Below, one piece after another: positions 8,390 through 17,309 of a stretch of 64,000 bases of DNA. Every line of letters begins with the position of its first letter. The first letter of the stretch is position 1. The position numbers and the translations under genes were made by a program. This DNA comes from Candidatus Hadersleviella danica (lineage in GTDB: Bacteria > Chloroflexota > Anaerolineae > Promineifilales > Promineifilaceae): assembly GCA_016711405.1 (NCBI GenBank), contig JADJSZ010000005.1:62001-126000 (forward strand), written 5' to 3'. Under the pieces are notes generated by a model. It saw nothing but the letters and a program-made list of their open reading frames with translations. It did not search any database and was not told the DNA's origin.

Positions 8390-8975
8390 GTAAATAGGGT
8401 TGAAGCCCCTGCCTTTAGGCAGGCCGTTTTAACCCCACGATAGATTTGCTGTAAACTGAGAGCATGAGTTATCGCAAAGGTTCCCACTCTGTTTACGATA
8501 TTAAGTACCACGTAGTCTGGACTACCAAATACCGTAAAGCTGTATTAAGGGGTGAAGTGGCCAAACGATTGCGTGAATTGGTGCGTCAAACATGTGCCAC
8601 AATGGATATTTATATTTTGAGTGGTCATGTCGCTAAAGATCATGTGCATTTATTGCTATCAGTGCCCCCGAAAGTATCGGTAAGCGAGCTAATGCAACGA
8701 CTGAAAGGTCGAAGTAGTCGGATAATGCTACAGGAGTTTAATGAGTTACGTCGCCAATTTTGGGGACAACACTTGTGGGCCAGAGGCTATTTTGCAGCAA
8801 GTAGTGGTAACGTAACGGACGAGGTAATTCAGCAGTATATTGAATCGCAGGAGGGCATAACAGATGTTGATGATCAATTTAGTATAGGGTCAACATAGAG
8901 CGTTGGATAATGCCTTCAGACGACTTTCAGTCGTTTTCCAAGCTACTGGCTAAAGCCGGTAGTAGTTGACTTCCG
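8390..8975 (+). mobile_element. IS200/IS605-type insertion sequence, tnpA only
   Basis: A single Y1 transposase gene is flanked by subterminal hairpins: left, CCTGCCTTTAGGCAGG at about 8408-8423; right, CTACTGGCTAAAGCCGGTAG at about 8943-8962. There are no long inverted repeats and no tnpB. That is the IS200 arrangement moved by single-strand transposition. The exact ends are estimated. Confidence 0.8.
8464..8898 (+). CDS. tnpA: IS200/IS605 family transposase TnpA (Y1 HUH)
   Basis: The 144-aa single-strand DNA transposase carries the HUH motif H60-V-H62 (KDHVHLLLSVPP) and the nucleophilic tyrosine Y125 in EVIQQYIESQE. It has the typical opening YDIKYHVVWTTKYRK. Length and motif spacing are those of IS200-like TnpA, and the frame is intact, so the element may be active. 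It sits between the restriction-modification pair and the higA remnant. Confidence 0.95.
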   Translation: MSYRKGSHSVYDIKYHVVWTTKYRKAVLRGEVAKRLRELVRQTCATMDIYILSGHVAKDHVHLLLSVPPKVSVSELMQRLKGRSSRIMLQEFNELRRQFWGQHLWARGYFAASSGNVTDEVIQQYIESQEGITDVDDQFSIGST

Positions 8976-9001
8976 TCTCCAAACAGCCGCCCAAACTCAT
9001 C

Positions 9002-9178
9002 TTAGCCCTCCACCTCATAATGCGCCTGAATCCCCATCCAAAACTCCACCGACATGCCAAAATAACGCGCCAACCGCAACGCTGTATCCGCACTAATGCC
9101 CCGCTCGCCGCTCACAATTTTGCACATTCGCATGGCGGGCACGCCAATATCACAGGCAAGGCCCTGATTGACTGACAA
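9002..9178 (-). pseudogene. higA: 3' remnant of a HigA-type antitoxin interrupted by an IS
   Basis: Fifty-eight codons read LSVNQGLACDIGVPAMR, then CKIVSGERGISADTALRLAR and YFGMSVEFWMGIQAHYEVEG. This is the C-terminal two thirds of a HigA/VapI-type XRE antitoxin, including the ISADTALRLARYFG signature. The N-terminus is missing because the IS4-like element ends here. No HigB toxin ORF is seen. Curiously, the first codons (LSVNQG) lie within the IS terminal repeat yet resemble the normal HigA sequence, apart from one extra residue, so a short product from the TTG at 9178 is conceivable. Confidence 0.8.
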
Positions 9179-10469
9179 AACTCAATTGCCAACAGTTGCA
9201 TAAGGTTTAAAAACTTTAAAAGACGTTCGAAAGCTAAGGCGATGACGCTCTTCATCCTGTTTGCGAGAAGCAATAGCAGGGTCAGGGTCTTCCCGAGGGT
9301 CAAGGCGCATATAGCCCATCAACACATCACCCCTAACCAAAGCACGCCGCACATAGTTCCAGCCTATTTTGAGATAGCTACTCCCTCGAAACCAATGTGC
9401 ATCAACGAATCGCCTCTTTCCCGTGTGCACAACCTCCGTGCCTTGACTAACCAAATACAAGGTAGCTAAAGCAAGAACAAGGCCTAAACGGGTCAACACA
9501 TCCGCCGAACGATTCAGAGAAGATTCCAGTTGAAAGCCGTTCGATTTATCATCCAGAAAGCCCTCTTCAATATCAAAGCGCAACCGATAGGCATCAAAGG
9601 TAGTGACATGGGTTGGTGTATTACTGAGAATGACCCATTTTTCGTTAACCCCTTGCGGATGTCCCAAGGCTAAATGAACAGGTCCATATTTCTTGCTCGT
9701 CACATAGGTATTGTGCCAGAACAGAGCATGTCCTTTCTGAACCCCCACATGACCAAGACGGATGGGGCGCTGACCGCGACGGTAGATGATCAAACTGCTT
9801 TTGGCACGGATAATCCATGTCCAGTGCAGACTGTCCAAGTATTTCATTAAACTGGTGTCGGCAAAGCCTCGATCGGCTAGAAAAACAATGTTCGCTTGAG
9901 AGGGTAACAACAAGTGCGCCGCTTCAATCAAGGGCACATAAGTCTCAAAGGCGACCGAACTGCTTCCATGTTCAATGACCTTCCAAGTTAGGGGCACAGA
10001 ACGCCCACGATAAATGATGCTGATTCGAATGAGGCAATACTTGTCCCAGAGCATAGAGGTATCTAAGGCCAAGTAAAGCGTGTGGTTGTTCCATTCCACT
10101 AAAGCACTTTGAATGATGGCTCCATAGAGATTGTTAACTTCAATGCGCTCATTTTCAGCCACCGCTGAAACCGACGAACGGTGCTTTGGGCGTACACTTC
10201 TGTGTTGACATAAACCAGCCATGTCGTAGGACTGATTTGCCCTGTGAAGATGAGGCCAACCACCATCCATGCCAGTGCCTTGAAGTGGCGTTTGTCTTGC
10301 CAGACATCATATTGACCGAACAATTGGGTCAGAGTATCGTAGAGTCTAGAGGTGCTTTCCATGAGTTACCTTCCTTGAAAGTGTTTGTGGTGAATTGCTT
10401 TTAGGGAAGATAACCTGTTTTTTGAACTTGGAAAGCACCTCTTAAAAAGTTTTGTCAGTCAATCAGGGC
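9161..10469 (-). mobile_element. IS4-like insertion sequence
   Basis: 22-bp terminal inverted repeats at 9161-9182 and 10448-10469 are perfect reverse complements and enclose a DDE transposase read on the minus strand, about 1.3 kb in all. The left end lies in the higA remnant. Flanking sequence shows at most a 3-nt possible target duplication (AAG), which is not convincing. Confidence 0.85.
9182..10362 (-). CDS. IS4-like DDE transposase (one frameshift)
   Basis: The N-terminal ORF (MESTSRLYDTLTQLFGQYD) runs to RRFQRWLK; the rest (NERIEVNNLYGAIIQSALV onward) is one frame away. Adding one A to the AAAA run opposite 10152-10155 joins them, giving about 390 aa. The catalytic regions are LYLALDTSMLW (first Asp), IVFLADRGFAD (second Asp) and RFDIEEGFLDDKSNGFQLE (Glu with the downstream Lys), as in IS4-type enzymes. 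The stop lies within a few bases of the left terminal repeat. IS4-group enzymes do not normally need frameshifting, so this is either an assembly indel or a dead copy. Confidence 0.85.
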
Positions 10470-10485
10470 AAGGCCCCAAACAACA

Positions 10486-10518
10486 AAACGGCCGTGGCTT
10501 TACCTGCCACGGCCGTTT
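10486..10518. terminator. CGGCCG-centred bidirectional terminator
   Basis: Perfect 13-bp arms 10486-10498 and 10506-10518 start with AAA and end with TTT. The hairpin isolates the IS4-like element from the minus-strand gene at 10549-10983. Confidence 0.8.
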
Positions 10519-10548
10519 CCTTTTCACCTTTTACCTTTCACTTTTTAC

Positions 10549-10983
10549 TCAACCACCCTCCCCTTCCACCACCACAGGCGGCTCCTCCTTATGCGGTGGA
10601 ATGGCATTCCCACCGCCACCGCCGCCGCGTTGGTTCCACCAGCGGCTAATTTGGGGCCACAGCCACACCACCACCGCCACCATCAGAGCGAGTTTTATCA
10701 AACTGCCCACGACACCCGCCAGCCCACGGCCGAACGAGAAATCCGTATGGCTGTGCCCCCCACGGCCGCCGGGGCCGCGCTGGTTCTCTTGCCCAAATTG
10801 GGCTTCATCACCCGAAAGAGCCTCATCCATCGCCGCCTCGTTGCGGAACTCAGGACGGCCGTCACGGCCGCCCATCATGCTTTGGGCATAATTCGTTCGC
10901 GAAAAGCCAAACGTCGCCCCAAAAATAGCGCCAATCACGGCCGCTAGAACAACCAAACCAACAATCCAACTATTGCGTAACAT
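10549..10983 (-). CDS. Small two-TM membrane protein, unknown function
   Basis: 144 aa. I start it at the ATG at 10983 (MLRNSWIV) because upstream codons come from a purine-rich tandem repeat. A hydrophobic segment at about residues 6-27 could be a signal anchor. A polar, Gly/Arg/Glu-rich middle (GQENQRGPGGRGGHSHTD) follows, then a second TM (GSLIKLALMVAVVVWLWP) and a Gly-run tail. No domain is recognised. It lies downstream of the DUF4405 protein on the same strand, suggesting a small membrane operon; both are repeat-separated. Confidence 0.65.
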   Translation of the reverse strand: MLRNSWIVGLVVLAAVIGAIFGATFGFSRTNYAQSMMGGRDGRPEFRNEAAMDEALSGDEAQFGQENQRGPGGRGGHSHTDFSFGRGLAGVVGSLIKLALMVAVVVWLWPQISRWWNQRGGGGGGNAIPPHKEEPPVVVEGEGG

Positions 10984-11064
10984 ATTTTTGACCTCAGAAT
11001 AGGATAGGGAGCAGAGGAGCAGGGGAGAAAGAGAGTAAGAGAGCAAGTGACTCGGCACTAACCA

Positions 11065-11544
11065 CTAACCACTCACCACCGCCACCTTCTTGCGGCGCAG
11101 AGGGTCAATGGCATAGCGGCGCACGGCGTTCACAATCCATTTCCAATGAACAGCCACATGCAACCCCGCAATCCAAATAATCCACTCCGCGCTTAAATGA
11201 TGAAGCGTAGACCAAAAGCCACCACTGGCCATTCGGAACCCTAAAAAGGGAAGCATCTCCTCCGAAACCATAATGCCACTGCCGATAACCAACGTAAACG
11301 CCACCAGCAACAGCAGGTTGAGCAGGTAATTGAACCGCGCTTGGCTGGCCAAACGGCCGAATAACCGCCGTGTGGTTTCCACCACCCATTGCCAATGCAA
11401 CAACACATGGGTGAGCAACACCCCACCCAACCCCACACTTAACCATTCGTGAATCGCCAAACCTGTTAGCGATGGGTTGAGCGTAACCAAAAACAGCACC
11501 AAAACCCCCGTATCAATCAATAAATTGCGTTTTGTCTGACTCAT
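11065..11544 (-). CDS. DUF4405-like (cytochrome b561-type) membrane protein
   Basis: 159 aa from the ATG at 11544 (MSQTKRNLLIDTG). Four hydrophobic helices carry regularly placed histidines: AIHEWLS, LTHVLLHWQWVV, LHHLSAEW and GLHVAVHWKWIVN. That pattern is typical of DUF4405 and other small b-type cytochromes with two haems between helices. An electron-transfer role in the membrane is plausible, but no partner is adjacent. The upstream spacer (about 11569-11690) consists of tandem repeats (GGGGAGCA and GTTAGTG families). The frame is intact. Confidence 0.75.
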   Translation of the reverse strand: MSQTKRNLLIDTGVLVLFLVTLNPSLTGLAIHEWLSVGLGGVLLTHVLLHWQWVVETTRRLFGRLASQARFNYLLNLLLLVAFTLVIGSGIMVSEEMLPFLGFRMASGGFWSTLHHLSAEWIIWIAGLHVAVHWKWIVNAVRRYAIDPLRRKKVAVVSG

Positions 11545-11731
11545 TAGCGTCCTTCGAGAGATGAGAGAAGAGAGAAGAGGGCGGGGGAGCAGGGGAGAAA
11601 GAGAGTAAGTGATTCGGCACTTGTCACTTTTCACTACTCACTAACCACTAACTACTACCCACTCGCCACTACCCACTACTCTACCCCCCATCTTTCCAAA
11701 TTCTGTGAAGCATTTGTAACCAGTTTGTAAA

Positions 11732-13688
11732 ATGGCTAAAGTCAGGGGCATGAAGCGATTCTCTGGCATTCCGTTTGTGTGGTGGGGCACGGCCGTTCTC
11801 CTCCTCGCCGCCCTGTTGCGCCTGCTGTGGCTCGCCCAACTCCCCCCCGGCCTCGCCCAAGACGAAGTGCTCGATGCCGACATCGTCACCACCATCTTAG
11901 AAGGCAACCACGCCCTCTTCTTCTGGCAAGGGTACGGCCACGAACCCCTCTACCACTACTTCAACGTCCCCTTCCGCCTCGCCTTGGGCGATAACTGGCT
12001 GGCCATCCGCTACCCCTCCGTCGTGACAGGGTTGCTCCTCATCGCCCTGACCATGCGCTGGGTGCGGCGCGAATGGGGCAAATCCGTGGCGCTCACCACG
12101 GCCGCTTTTCTCGCCCTACACTGGTGGCCGATTATCTTCAGCCGCATCGGCATCCGCCCCATCAGCGAACCCGTTTTGCTGGTGCTGGGGGCGTGGTTTT
12201 GGCCCAAACGGCCGTGGCTCGCTGGCCTCCTCTGGGGCCTCAGCCTCTACACCTACACAGGGGCGCGGGTAGTGCTGGCGGTGCCGGTGTTGGTCGGGGT
12301 CATCCAATGGTGGGCGCAGAGGGGCAGGGGGGCAGGGGAGCAGGGGAGCAGGGGCAATCCGCAATCCGCATTCCGCAATCCGCATTCCCCATTCATCATT
12401 TCCGCCCTCCTCATCTCTCTGCCTCTATTCATCACCTTGCCCTCAACCCCGAATTGCAACAGCGCTTAGACCAACTGGCGGGGCCGCTGGAGGCGTTGCG
12501 GGCGGGGGATGTGCGCCCTGTGCTGGGCACGATTTGGGCCACCTTGGGCGCGTTTAGTTGGGCGGCCGACCCTCGCTGGACATACGGCCATCCCAGTGCG
12601 CCGCTCTTCGATTGGCTCACGGCCGCCCTTTTCCACCTCGGTCTCGCCTTTACCCTATGGCGCTGGCGCGAACCCCGCCACACCTTCTTGCTCGTCTGGC
12701 TGGCCGTCACCCTCCTCCCCAGCGCCCTCTCCCCCGACGCACCGAGCATGGTGCGGCTGGTAGGGGCGTTGCCGGTGGTGTTTGTGTTCCCCAGTCTGGC
12801 CCTACAAAAATTCGCAGGGGAGCAGGGGAGCAGGGGAGCAAGGGCGCAATCCGCAATCCGCATTCCCCATTCCGCAATCCTCCTCTTTATCCTCACACTT
12901 ACGCTCGCCCGCACCACCTACTGGGGTTTTGCGATGTGGCCACAGACGGCCGAAACCCGCGCCAAATACCAAACCATCTGGTTCGAGGTCGCCCACCATT
13001 GGCGTGACACGGGGCAAACCAGCCCCCCCGTGATGGCCAGCGGCTTCTTCGCCCCACTCGATGCGCTAACCATTCAGCGCACGCTCAACGAAGACCCGCA
13101 AACGCGCTGGGTGCAAACGGGGCCGGGGCTGGCTGGGGCACTCATCTTGCCCGCTGGCGACGGGGGGGATGGCCTGCTCTACGTGCCCGAATACGCCCCA
13201 CCAGCGGCCGAACTGCTCACGGCCGCCCATCTGCCGCCCGAACCGAGTTTCCGTTCGACCGCCACCCCCAGTTTTGCCACCTACCCCCTTGCGGGGCGCA
13301 CATTGCCCCTACCCACGCCCAAGCCACCACCTTTGGCGGCGCACTCACCCTTGTGGGGTTTGATGTGCTGGCGGGACAACTACTGACTTATTGGCGGGTG
13401 GAAAGTGCGGCCGTGCCCAACGACCTCAAAGCGTTTGTGCATCTGCTGGATGCCCAAGGCGAAATTGCCGCCCAGCACGATGGCTGGGACGCTGTGCCTG
13501 CTACGTTACAAATTGGGGATATAATCATTCAACGGCATCTGTTAGATACAGCGGCCGTGCCCCCGCCCCTCACCTTCCGCCTCGGCCTTTACCAATTCCA
13601 CACCAACCAACGCCTGCTGACCAATACGGGGGCGGAGTGGCTTATTGTGGAGACAAGTGACAAGGGACTAGAGACAAATGACCAATGA
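11732..13688 (+). CDS. Polytopic glycosyltransferase-39-like membrane protein (two frameshifts, two repeat insertions)
   Basis: The N-terminus has a TM helix followed by LPPGLAQDEVLDAD, the acidic loop motif of GT-C (ArnT/PMT-like) transferases, then HEPLYHYFNVPF and many TM helices; the C-terminal soluble part begins near 13000. Reading passes from frame 2 to frame 1 near 12433-12440 and to frame 3 near 13280-13310; corrected length is about 650 aa. Two purine-rich tandem repeats (12317-12393, 12813-12880) lie inside the gene in frame and both encode GEQGSRG-type peptides. The last dozen codons and the stop come from another repeat. Likely role: lipid-linked sugar transfer to a surface glycan; substrate unknown. 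Confidence 0.7.
12317..12393 (+). repeat. Tandem repeat inside the GT39-like gene, copy 1
   Basis: GGGGAGCA-type octamers pass into GCAATCC-type heptamers. It is translated in frame as a hydrophilic insert (GAGEQGSRG then PQSAFRNPHS) between two hydrophobic helices. Confidence 0.8.
12813..12880 (+). repeat. Tandem repeat inside the GT39-like gene, copy 2
   Basis: Same GGGGAGCA plus GCAATCC composition and same reading phase as copy 1, giving AGEQGSRG then QSAIRIPHS immediately before a TM helix. Confidence 0.8.
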
Positions 13689-13705
13689 CCAATGACGACT
13701 GACCA

Positions 13706-14197
13706 ATGACAACCCTCATCACCACCTACCTGCAAATGTTCGCCCCCCCCACGGCCGCGCCACGGCCGTTGCCCGCCGATGCGGCCGTTGGGCAAGCTGT
13801 TCGGCCGACCATCTCCTTTTACCGCTACCTCTACAACACTGTCGGCGAGGCGTATGAGTGGACAGACCGCCGCCGAATGAGCGACGACAAGTTGGCCAGC
13901 ATCATCCACGACCCCAAGGTAGAGGTGCATGTGCTATATGCCGCTGGTGTGCCCGCTGGCTATGTCGAACTCGACCAACGGCTCTTCCCCGAGATTGAGT
14001 TGGCCTATTTTGGCCTGATTCCCGAATTTGTCGGCCGTGGCTACGGCCTGCCCTTCTTGCAATGGGGCATCGCCAAGGCATGGCAAGCCCACCCCACCCG
14101 CTTCTGGGTTCACACCTGCAACCTCGACCACCCCAACGCCCTTTCCGTCTATCAAAAAGCAGGCTTTGAGATTTATAATGTTAGCCATGAGCCGTAA
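13706..14197 (+). CDS. GNAT-family N-acetyltransferase
   Basis: 163 aa. The core reads EVHVLYAAGVPAGYVELDQR, IELAYFGLIPEFVGRGYGLPF (acetyl-CoA pyrophosphate loop of the R/Q-x-x-G-x-G/A type, here VGRGYGL) and a C-terminal VHTCNLDHPNALSVYQKAGF, the usual final motif. The acceptor is not predictable. The start ATG lies in a spacer of GACCAAT-type repeats. The last residues (SHEP) and stop are again repeat-encoded. The next gene follows in the same direction after a repeat spacer. Confidence 0.88.
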   Translation: MTTLITTYLQMFAPPTAAPRPLPADAAVGQAVRPTISFYRYLYNTVGEAYEWTDRRRMSDDKLASIIHDPKVEVHVLYAAGVPAGYVELDQRLFPEIELAYFGLIPEFVGRGYGLPFLQWGIAKAWQAHPTRFWVHTCNLDHPNALSVYQKAGFEIYNVSHEP

Positions 14198-14251
14198 GCT
14201 ATAAGCCGTAAGCTCAATCCGCAATCCAAAATCCGCAATCCAAAATCCCCT

Positions 14252-14737
14252 ATGACCACCATGACCCAAGTGCGCCAACGCTGTTTGTGGATGGCGCAAA
14301 ACAATTTGCAACTTTTGGCCCATTTGCTGGCCAATGTGTCCCAAGAAACGGCCGTGACCCTGCGCGACCCCAACGACGGCGACAAAGGTTGGACGACCCT
14401 CGAAGTGGTCTGCCACCTGCGCGACTTTGACGAATTTTTCCGCTTGCGGGCGATGATGATGCGCGAGCAAGACAACCCCGCCCTGCCCGCCTACGACCAC
14501 GAGGCCATCGCCATTGAGCGACGCTACAACGAGCAAAATCTAACGGCCGTCTTCACCGATTTCCAAGCCAAACGCGCCCAATTCATCGCCTTCTTCAAAA
14601 ACCTCACCGACGAAGAGTGGGAACGGCCGGGTATCCACCCCGAACGCGGCCACTTCACCATGACCGATGCCCTGATGCAAATTATGACCCACGACTGCGT
14701 GCATATGGAGCAAATCGGCCGTATCCTGCACCAATAA
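14252..14737 (+). CDS. DinB-fold family protein (putative metal-dependent hydrolase/transferase)
   Basis: 161 aa of a four-helix bundle in the DinB/YfiT superfamily. The metal-binding triad is probably the His of VVCHLRDFDEFF (helix 2) and the two His of MTHDCVHMEQIGRIL (last helix). Members include bacillithiol or mycothiol S-transferases and many uncharacterised proteins; nothing here allows a finer call. The ATG start (MTTMTQVRQR) follows repeats directly, with no good ribosome-binding site. The frame is intact. Confidence 0.85.
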   Translation: MTTMTQVRQRCLWMAQNNLQLLAHLLANVSQETAVTLRDPNDGDKGWTTLEVVCHLRDFDEFFRLRAMMMREQDNPALPAYDHEAIAIERRYNEQNLTAVFTDFQAKRAQFIAFFKNLTDEEWERPGIHPERGHFTMTDALMQIMTHDCVHMEQIGRILHQ

Positions 14738-14832
14738 GGGTTATTCGTTACTGGTTATTCGTTATTGGGGCGTTCCCCAACCAACCCCAATAACCAACAA
14801 CCAATAACGAGTAACCAATAACAAGTAACTCC
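14738..14832. repeat. GTTATTC/AATAACG heptamer repeat hairpin
   Basis: Heptamers on one strand (GTTATTCGTTATTGG) and their complements (AATAACGAGTAACC) flank a short centre and form a hairpin between the DinB-fold gene and the mutase gene. Confidence 0.75.
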
Positions 14833-14834
14833 CC

Positions 14835-16428
14835 ATGACTGAACGACGCGAAAAGTTCCAAACCAGCTCCCACATCCCTGTGGAACGGCTGTACGTGCCT
14901 GCTGATATTGACGATGAGTATCGTGAAAAACTGGGTTTCCCCGGCGAATACCCCTTCACCCGTGGCGTGCAACCGACCATGTATCGCGGCCGTTTGTGGA
15001 CGATGCGCCAATACGCAGGCTTCAGCACGGCCAAAGAATCGAACGAGCGGTACAAGTTTCTCCTCGAGCAAGGGCAAACGGGCCTCTCCGTCGCCTTCGA
15101 TTTGCCCACCCAAATCGGCTACGACCCCGACGACGACATGGCCTTGGGGCGAAGTGGGCAAAGTGGGGGTCAGCATCCCCACGCTGGCCGATATGCGCGT
15201 CTTATTGGATGGCATCCCCCTCGACAAAGTCAGCATCAGCATGACCATTAACGCGCCCGCCGCCATTTTGCTGGCGATGGTCATTGCGGTGGGCAAAGAG
15301 CAGGGTGTGCCCGCCAGCCAACTGCGCGGCACCATCCAAAACGACATCTTGAAGGAGTATATTGCGCGGGGGACGTATATCTTCCCTCCCAAACCCTCCA
15401 TGCGGCTCATCACCGATGTGTTCGCCTATTGCGGCCGTGAAGTGCCCCGCTGGAACACCATCTCGATTAGCGGCTACCACATCCGCGAGGCGGGAAGCAC
15501 GGCCGCCCAAGAAATCGCCTTCACACTGGCCGATGGCATTGCCTATGTGCAAGCGGCCGTGAACGCAGGGCTAGACGTGGACAAATTCGCCGACCAACTC
15601 TCCTTTTTCTTCAACGCCCACAACAACTTTTTGGAGGAGGTGGCCAAGTTCCGCGCCGCGCGGCGCATGTGGGCGCACATTATGCGCCACCGCTTTGGGG
15701 CCAAAAACCCCAAAAGCTGGATGCTCCGCTTCCACACCCAAACGGGGGGCAGTACCCTAACCGCGCAACAGCCCGAGAACAACGTCGTGCGGGTGGCCTT
15801 GCAGGCGTTGGCGGCCGTTTTGGGCGGCACACAAAGTTTGCACACCAACGGCCGTGATGAGGCGCTTTCTTTGCCCACGGAAGCGGCCGTGCAAATCGCC
15901 CTGCGCACCCAGCAAATCATCGCCCACGAAAGCGGCGTAACCGACACGATTGACCCGTTGGGCGGCTCCTATTACATCGAAAGCCTGACCGACCAACTCG
16001 AGGCGCAAGCACAGGCGTACATCAACGAAATTGACAGAATGGGCGGCGCGTTAATCGCCGTGGAGGAAGGGTACATCCAGCAACAAATCCAAGAGGCGGC
16101 CTACCATTATCAGCGCGACCTCGAGGCCAAAGAGCAAATTGTGGTCGGCGTGAACCAATTTGTGCAAGCAGATGAGAAGCTAACCATCCCCACGCTCCAA
16201 CTTGACCCTGCCATTGAGGCGGCGCAGTGTGCCCGCATTCAAGAATTACGCTCCCAACGGGACAATGGCAAGGTGGCCGAGTTGCGGGGGCAGTTGGAAA
16301 CGGCCGCACGCACCGACGAAAACCTTATGCCCCTCTTCATCGCCTGTGTCGAAAACGATGTCACCCTCGGCGAGATTTGCCACACCCTGCGCGGGGTGTG
16401 GGGAGAATATCGGCCGAGTTATGTGTGA
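14835..16428 (+). CDS. Methylmalonyl-CoA mutase, catalytic (alpha) subunit (one frameshift)
   Basis: About 530 aa after correction. It opens with VERLYVPADIDDEYREKLGF and VQPTMYRGRLWTMRQYAGF, the acyl-CoA-binding TIM-barrel sequence of the MCM family, and runs to the end of that domain without a C-terminal cobalamin-binding domain. It is therefore the large subunit of a split enzyme, whose B12 subunit is not in this window. One extra G in GGGG at 15146-15149 shifts the frame; removing it gives DDDMALGEVGKVGVSIPTLA. The reaction is (R)-methylmalonyl-CoA to succinyl-CoA. The epimerase gene is 320 bp downstream, consistent with propionyl-CoA metabolism. Isobutyryl- or ethylmalonyl-CoA mutase is a possible alternative. 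Confidence 0.88.
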
Positions 16429-16437
16429 GGAAAACAA

Positions 16438-16635
16438 ATGCGTTGGCTTAACATCACTATCCTGAAATTAGCCTTGTTAGATACCCTGCCCTTCACTCTA
16501 TTTCTATTGATACTTAAGCTGATAGATGATTGGACACATTTGTTTGACATTTTTGTTGGGGTTGGTATTTGGACTTTGATTTTTTTCATAGGTGCCTATG
16601 CACGTTATGTGTATCGGTATCGCAAGGTAATCTAA
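16438..16635 (+). CDS. Small two-TM membrane protein, hypothetical
   Basis: 65 aa, starting nine nt after the mutase stop, with GAGG at 16427-16430 as a weak ribosome-binding site. Two hydrophobic helices (LALLDTLPFTLFLLILKLI and IFVGVGIWTLIFFIGAYA) and a basic tail (RYVYRYRKVI) suggest an N-in hairpin. No family is recognised. Base composition is AT-richer than its neighbours and CGGCCG is absent, which might mean recent acquisition or simply membrane-codon bias. It could be spurious, but position and topology favour a real gene. Confidence 0.5.
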   Translation: MRWLNITILKLALLDTLPFTLFLLILKLIDDWTHLFDIFVGVGIWTLIFFIGAYARYVYRYRKVI

Positions 16636-16750
16636 GCCTCAGCCTGATTAAAACGCCGACGATAGAGGCCTCTGTCGCGCACGAGATGAAAAGCGGCCAA
16701 CGAACCCTCATTCACAATTCACAATTAACCGTTCACCATTCACAATTCCC

Positions 16751-17152
16751 ATGATAACCCGCATCCACCACATCGCCCTTGTCACCCCCAGCTTAGACGA
16801 AGCGACGGGCTTTTGGGCTGAAGCCCTTGGCCTGACCGTCAGCCAACAGCACCGCGAAGAGGAGCAACAAGTAGATGTCGCCTTCCTACCCGTGGGCCAG
16901 AGCAACATCGAACTCATCAGCCCATTTGTGGAGGACAATGGGGTGGCCAAATACCTGCAAAAGCGCGGCCCCGGCATCCACCATCTTTGCCTCGAGGTAG
17001 ATAACATAGAAGAAGCGTTGCAACGGCTCCGTGCCCACAATGTGCCCCTCATTGATGAGCAACCCCGCCTGAACAGCGAAGGGCGCAAAATGGCCTTCAT
17101 CCACCCCAAAGGCACGGGCGGCGTTCTCGTCGAATTGTATGAGAGTGAATAG
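16751..17152 (+). CDS. Methylmalonyl-CoA epimerase
   Basis: 133-aa VOC-fold enzyme that interconverts (S)- and (R)-methylmalonyl-CoA. The N-terminal RIHHIALVTPSLDEA carries the first metal His; GPGIHHLCLEVDNIEEAL supplies the second; HPKGTGGVLVELYE carries the terminal Glu. GRKMAFIHPKGTGGV is typical of the epimerase subgroup rather than general glyoxalases. The frame is intact and length normal. It lies downstream of the mutase subunit in the same direction, supporting the assignment of both. Confidence 0.93.
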   Translation: MITRIHHIALVTPSLDEATGFWAEALGLTVSQQHREEEQQVDVAFLPVGQSNIELISPFVEDNGVAKYLQKRGPGIHHLCLEVDNIEEALQRLRAHNVPLIDEQPRLNSEGRKMAFIHPKGTGGVLVELYESE

Positions 17153-17309
17153 TGGTGAGTGGCTAGTGAGTAGTGTGCCAAAAACGAGTTGCATTTGTAT
17201 TCAGGGCTGAAAGCCCACCCTATACCAGCCAGGGCGAAGTGCAAAAAACAGCTAATCCAAAATCCAAAATCCCCAATCCAAAATCCCACAATCCCCCCCA
17301 GAGTTTCCC
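17153..17309. repeat. Repeat spacer before the thiolase gene
   Basis: Contains GTGAGTG/GCTAGTGA-type and AATCCAAAATCC-type heptamers (17250-17292) around an unremarkable AT-richer stretch. No gene or promoter is identified. Confidence 0.6.

Noticed and set aside
8263..8511. 82-codon minus-strand ORF between the methylase and tnpA
   Set aside because: Overlaps the tnpA start and the IS left end; no similarity or ribosome-binding site.
16640..16750. Possible small gene (61 codons) between the small membrane protein and the epimerase
   Set aside because: Mostly encoded by TTCACAA repeats and overlapping the preceding ORF; no ribosome-binding site.
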